64,000 nucleotides of DNA from Paraconiothyrium sp. Pb-2020 (lineage: Eukaryota > Ascomycota > Dothideomycetes > Pleosporales > Didymosphaeriaceae). Where the stretch lies: assembly GCA_022419385.1 (NCBI GenBank), contig JAJUBI010000001.1, positions 1,364,001 to 1,428,000 of the forward strand. Reading direction: 5' to 3'. The notes below the pieces were generated by a model. That model ran no database searches. It saw only the letters and a list, made by a program, of their open reading frames with translations, and was not told the origin of the DNA. Made by a program: the position numbers and the translations under genes. Shown here in pieces: positions 59,694 through 64,000 of the stretch (its first letter is position 1; every line of letters begins with the position of its first letter).

Positions 59694-60308
59694 GCTGAGA
59701 GATGTGGGCAAGTAACGCAAGACGGGGTATATATGCAACTAATCCGTAGAAACGTTGGCTTGATGCGGGTGGAGAATTGAATGTTTGTTGTGACGGGAAA
59801 GTGGCGGTGGACGTGCGGCATAAATACAGAATCGGCGGGCGCCAGTCGCCGTCTCGCGCAACGCGACGCGACAAGTCAAATCACGTGCTCCACGTGCCGC
59901 CCGATTGATAGCCACCTAGAGAATTGACCGTAAGATAAGCCGCCGAAATTGCCTTTAGGCCTGTTGAAGGGCGGATGGCGCGTTGGGGTTGCTCGGTAAG
60001 AAAGCAAGAGCAATAAGAGGAGAACGCGCATCCGAGGAAGTTACAAGCCCGTGTTCGATGCTATCTTCACTTGGTCTTCGCAATCCGACAAATTCAGCTT
60101 GTATCAAGCTAGGTGATGAAGATGTGACCATGCTATATCTCTACAACCGTAAACCGTACGTCACCTTTGAGGTGATGGTTGCACTGCAACTCTTGTCTGG
60201 CGACTAAAGTAGGAGTCAAAAAGGCGCTCAATCCCCAATGAAACACTTAATTGCGATGGACCTGAGGTCCCAAAACTCGTGCAAAACGCCACGTATGCAC
60301 CTGCATGC
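59694..60308. other. ASF1 promoter / ATG22 3' flank
   Basis: About 615 bases. Apart from the sites listed at 59861-59896, nothing recognised. Confidence 0.5.
59861..59896. promoter_or_regulatory. ACGCGACGCG plus tandem CACGTG sites upstream of ASF1
   Basis: ACGCGACGCG at 59861-59870 holds two MCB-like cores, and CACGTG occurs at 59882-59887 and 59891-59896, separated by three bases. All lie 168-203 bases upstream of the ASF1 start. MCB-like sites fit an S-phase histone chaperone; tandem CACGTG suggests a bHLH factor. Function is inferred. Confidence 0.45.
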
Positions 60309-62352
60309 TCACTGATACTGGTGTCCTTGCTCATAATCCTGATCTACCACAAGGTTCTCTTCCTCACTATTCTCAGCAGCCTCAGCAACGGCTATATCCT
60401 CCAACTTTCGAGCCAACGCGATGCCTTCTGCTCGACCTCGCTCTACATCGACAAGCATCATGATCGGGAAGGGAAGACCGATGAGGATGGCAAGGAACCA
60501 GAATGCCTAAAGATATCATAAGCATGTGCTCTGGAAGCGAACTGAACGGTACAGTAAGAAGCGCAGCAGACAAACTTACGGGTCTTATTTCGCCATAGCG
60601 ATCTGTAATCGCACCCACAATCGCCGGGCCAAATATACTGCTACCTTTGTCAGTAATAGCGTACAACGCATAGAACGCCGCCTCGTAGCCGGGCGGGATA
60701 AGTTCGCCGAACAGACTCCTGCAGTAACTGCTCAGTCCTCCCAGTACGAAGCCATACACAGCTCCCAAGGGATACATCTCCCATTGCTGCTGCAAGCCGA
60801 ACACGCCGAGGCGTTTGATGGCGGGAATGTACCCGAGCAGTCCGTAGATGGGGATTAGCTCGAAGAGGATAATACATGCGAGAATTGTTTGACTGGGCCG
60901 GAGGCGCATATATATGCTGATGCGAGACCAGGTGAAGGCTCCGATGACACCGGAAATAGTGGCGATGACATTGATAAGCGCAAGCATGGCGTAGGACATT
61001 CCTAGAGTCGTCTTCGCGAACAACACGGCAGTACCAGAAACAGTAGCAATGGAATCACTTAATAGAAACCATGCTGCAAGGAAGAGCAACACGTCCTTGA
61101 GGTACTGTGCGTGCTTGACTGTGCGACCAAGTGACTTCCAACTGTATGTGAAGTAGGCAAGCCCAGTGCCGAGCTTCGACTTCGACGATGCGATGTGCAG
61201 CGGTGGTCCGGGACGCGGACGTAACCACATAGCCGTTGGAATAGTGAACACGAACCACCACGCGCCGATGATGAAAAGAACCAAGCGGAGACCAAAGTTT
61301 GAGCTGCTGAATGCGATAACGACAAGTATGCCTACGGTCTGAACGAGCAGCGCGGCTATATATCCGATTGCGATTCCATACGAAGAGATTGTGGTAGATA
61401 GTCCAAGTTCACGGGACGGTGTCGCTTGCGAGACGGGGTTAGGAACCGTAAGGTCGGCCTCGGATTGCATACGCGGCAGGAGTGCTGTTGTTGCATCGAC
61501 AACGTTGTCCATTACATTGTCGTCGTGAGCAAGCTCGTTAGAAAAGTGAGCGTCATGTGCAACGTCTGGATGGTCGAGGTCCTCATCATCCAAGTAGCTC
61601 GAATCTGGTGATATGTCCGCGTACTGGACTGTGGGGTGGAATCTCACGAGCAATGGCAAGAAAGAGTTGAGGAGCACAAAGCTAGCTCCAAAACACGTAT
61701 TTGCAATGATAGCCAGCACCGCACCCAACACATAGACTTTCGGCACGACCGGCAGAAATAGCATGGTCGCCGTGCTTCCTATGAAGGCGAACCACAGGAG
61801 GAAGGTTTTGCGGAAGCGGCCGTGGTCTGCGGCACCAGACATGGAGATTATGAGCAGTGCTTGGATGAGGACGGATATGGAGAAGGTGTACATGGCGAAG
61901 CTGGCCGTGTTTATGTCAAGGCCAAGCAGTCTGACGATACACTGTCCCTTCTCTTCTTTGGGCGAGAATACAGAGTATGTGGGCGTGGTTATGCGGGCGG
62001 TTTTGCATGGTTGTGTGGGGTCGTGGAGGAGGAAGCCATTCTCGCGGGCGAGCTGTTCAAGAGTGACTGGGATGAAGCTGCCAATGCCACAGACGACGAA
62101 GACCTCTGCGGCCCAGCCGTACATGTAGAAACCAGACAGCTCTCTGTCGCTTGTCAGGCGCACGTCCTCGCCCTCGTAATGCGGCGGGGAGCGGTCGGAA
62201 GACATATCCGCGTAGTCGTCGGATATGCTCTGCTCGTCATCCGCTTCGTTGCTGAGGGACAGCGAGGGCGCTTTCGCAGAAGCTTTGGACTGATGCGACG
62301 CATCGCGGTCGAACTCTGGGCGAGGTCTGAACTCGGGCGCTCGGGGCGTCAT
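60309..62352 (-). CDS. atg22: Vacuolar amino-acid effluxer ATG22
   Basis: Exons 62352-60580 and 60506-60309 give 656 residues. Atg22 is a 12-span major-facilitator-type permease in the vacuolar membrane that returns amino acids from autophagic breakdown to the cytosol. After a 70-residue charged, disordered tail comes the family motif [21 protein letters not shown], then [26 protein letters not shown], a long acidic loop (about 240-320), [32 protein letters not shown], and [20 protein letters not shown]. The 73-base intron splits the last membrane segment region, and splicing restores [20 protein letters not shown] before an acidic C-terminus. It is divergent from MED14. Confidence 0.94.
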
Positions 62353-63281
62353 TTTGCGGCGGCGGGCGCTGATTGGCGGCTACAGGGCGTGTCACCTGGA
62401 ACGCAACATGGCGACTCGGTCGGCGGTAGGGAGGCAGCGAAGCAAGGAAGGGCAGGCAGAGGCAGAGTCGACGCCGGGAGCAGCAAGGCGGCTGTTGTTG
62501 AGGAGGTGCAGAGGGGCTGGGTCAGTTCGACATGGGACCTGCGAGGTTAGGGTCATGTAGACTCGTTGGGGAATCGATGTGCATGTGACATGGGCCAAAC
62601 CACGACGTCTACGCCCATGTTCACGCCCGCGACGGGGCATCCGAGAGTTGTGCACGCCTCGTTGATCGCACGCGCGGTTATGCAGGGCGGGCGGCAGCGC
62701 CAACGCAGTCTCGCTCGCGCTCGTGGCTTATTCACCCGCCGTCTGATTGTTCCATGGTGCCAAGCAACCCTCCAGGGCTTCGTCACGGCTACGGCCCGCC
62801 CGTAAAGCCTGCATTCTATCATCTCCCGCCCATCACACCACACCACACCGCCCACACGCACACACGCGCCCCGCCGCCTCTCCACCGTTGCGACCGCCCG
62901 TCGAGCGCATTCTCCGCCGTCTGCGTCGCGCAGGGGTCGTCGCCGCCCGCCGAGCCCAACAGCGACTACAATGCGATAGCCGCATCCACGGGCCCTCTCA
63001 CCCGCCGCAGCTGCACACACGCACCCTCCGTCCCAGCCAGCGCCGTCGCCTTCCCTTTTCAAGCATCCTCCTCTTGCGGCAACTACCTGCGCCTCCGCAG
63101 ACGCATCGCTGGAGGCCGCCCGCAACCCAATTTTGCAACACTCCCACGTCTCCATTGACACAACCAGCTCAAGATACAGTCGGCGCAATCACCTAACCGG
63201 GCGGAGGGAGACAGTGCGGAGGCTGCAGAGAGCAGCAGGGGCGGCGCGCGCTCCGTAGGGCTGCAGGACCGCGGCCAGACT
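62353..63281. other. GC-rich divergent promoter of ATG22 and MED14
   Basis: About 930 bases, rich in CpG and in simple CAC/CCG runs. The frame leading into MED14 is open from about 63159 but lacks an ATG before 63282. No separate gene seen. Confidence 0.5.
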
Positions 63282-64000
63282 ATGCCAGGCATCTTGAAGA
63301 TGAACAGCAGTGTGAACGGAGGCTCGGGCGCAAGAGATGTGGACAGCAAGAAGCGGGCTCATGACGGCAAGATGGTCAATGGCGAGCGCACCATCGTCAG
63401 AAAAGACTCGCCCGCGAGCGCGCCTGCCGTGAGGACGCCCTCGTATAATGGCGGAGATGCAAATGGGGCTACACCCGCCGTCAATCAGATGGCACAGCTA
63501 CCACCCGAAATAGCCCACGTGTCCTCCGAGAATTACCAATCTCTCTCGAAATTAATACAACGGATCTCTCAAGAAACCTACAATGAGTTGAACGAATGTC
63601 TCTTGCAGATGAGAGAATTGAAACCGCCTCAAGTCAATGGCAATCTTCCAAATGGACTGGGGCTGCCGAACCCACACGATGCGGAGACTAGCAAACAAAA
63701 GAAGCTCCTACTGTTGAGATTTGCTCACGACAATAGAGCAAAATTCATCAAGCTGTTGGTACTTACCGAGTGGGGCAGGAAGGCATCTGTCGATTTGTCT
63801 AAGCTGATCGACCTTTTCGGTTGGGCTAGAGAGCAAAGCTACAGCCAGGACTGTATCAACGAGCAGATCGAATTCATGAAATTTGTCATGAACGATGCAA
63901 GGCAGCTGAACCCTGATATCAAAACCGCGTTAGAGATCTTGGGAACAGGGAAGGCAGGATGGATATCCGATGTAATTATCCCGTTGTACTTGCTTAGAGA
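63282..64000 (+). CDS. med14: Mediator subunit MED14 (RGR1), 5' part only
   Basis: Only the beginning is in the window. ATG 63282 opens a frame whose first exon (63282-63971, exactly 230 codons) ends at a GTAATT donor; the sequence after that runs off the edge. A basic, disordered N-terminus is followed by the conserved Med14 N-terminal domain: QLPPEIAHVSSENYQSLSKL, SQETYNELNECLLQM, KQKKLLLLRFAHDNRAKFIK, LLVLTEWGRKASVDLSKLID, INEQIEFMKFVMNDARQLNP. Med14 is the backbone linking head, middle and tail of Mediator and is essential for activated Pol II transcription. The name rests on this N-terminal signature, which is distinctive. Confidence 0.9.
   Translation, partial: MPGILKMNSSVNGGSGARDVDSKKRAHDGKMVNGERTIVRKDSPASAPAVRTPSYNGGDANGATPAVNQMAQLPPEIAHVSSENYQSLSKLIQRISQETYNELNECLLQMRELKPPQVNGNLPNGLGLPNPHDAETSKQKKLLLLRFAHDNRAKFIKLLVLTEWGRKASVDLSKLIDLFGWAREQSYSQDCINEQIEFMKFVMNDARQLNPDIKTALEILGTGKAGWISDVIIPLYLLR

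Noticed and set aside
1..64000. CRISPR arrays, rRNA, telomeric repeats, bacterial-type operons
   Set aside because: None seen; the window is a eukaryotic chromosome segment with intron-bearing genes.

Overview
The window looks like a chromosome segment from a filamentous ascomycete (Pezizomycotina, most likely Dothideomycetes). The genes have short GT-AG introns of roughly 45-90 bases with CTAAC/CTGAC-like branch sites. They encode typical fungal housekeeping proteins (condensin, Pol epsilon, nucleoporin, chitin synthase activator, GGA adaptor) and lineage-typical families (Zn2Cys6 regulator, BYS1-domain secreted protein, fungal S41 peptidase). All assignments rest on motifs read directly and on family knowledge; no database search was run.

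Layout, left to right. 1-4.7 kb: a truncated secreted S41 peptidase gene, a gene-poor stretch holding a 273-base element with 45-base terminal inverted repeats, and a small secreted-protein candidate. 4.8-15 kb: SMC4, a BYS1-domain protein, the relic of a small secreted protein, a MAPEG membrane enzyme and MDM35. 15-29 kb: RRP6 divergent from MDM35, a relic of a poly(ADP-ribose) glycohydrolase-like protein, a conserved unknown protein, and COX20 divergent from POL2. 30-42 kb is the accessory-looking part: a Zn2Cys6 transcription factor, a degenerate AnmK-like kinase, a frameshifted secreted-protein gene, GGA, and a decayed AAA+ ATPase. 43-64 kb is dense housekeeping: ARP4/GUP1 (divergent), PUP1/NUP159 (divergent), HOP2, SKT5, ASF1, ATG22 and the start of MED14 (divergent).

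The genes form no single pathway. Chromosome maintenance and transcription recur (SMC4, POL2, HOP2, ASF1, ARP4, MED14), as do vesicle or vacuole traffic (GGA, ATG22), wall synthesis (SKT5) and mitochondrial intermembrane-space or inner-membrane factors (MDM35, COX20).

The points most worth a second look: SKT5, where a final 51-base intron in frame decides whether a CaaX prenylation box is made; an AnmK homologue that has lost nearly all active-site motifs; an in-frame TAA inside otherwise intact ARP4; a one-base frameshift near the end of GUP1; and a run of decayed genes between 11 and 42 kb. No CRISPR array, rRNA or convincing tRNA gene was seen.
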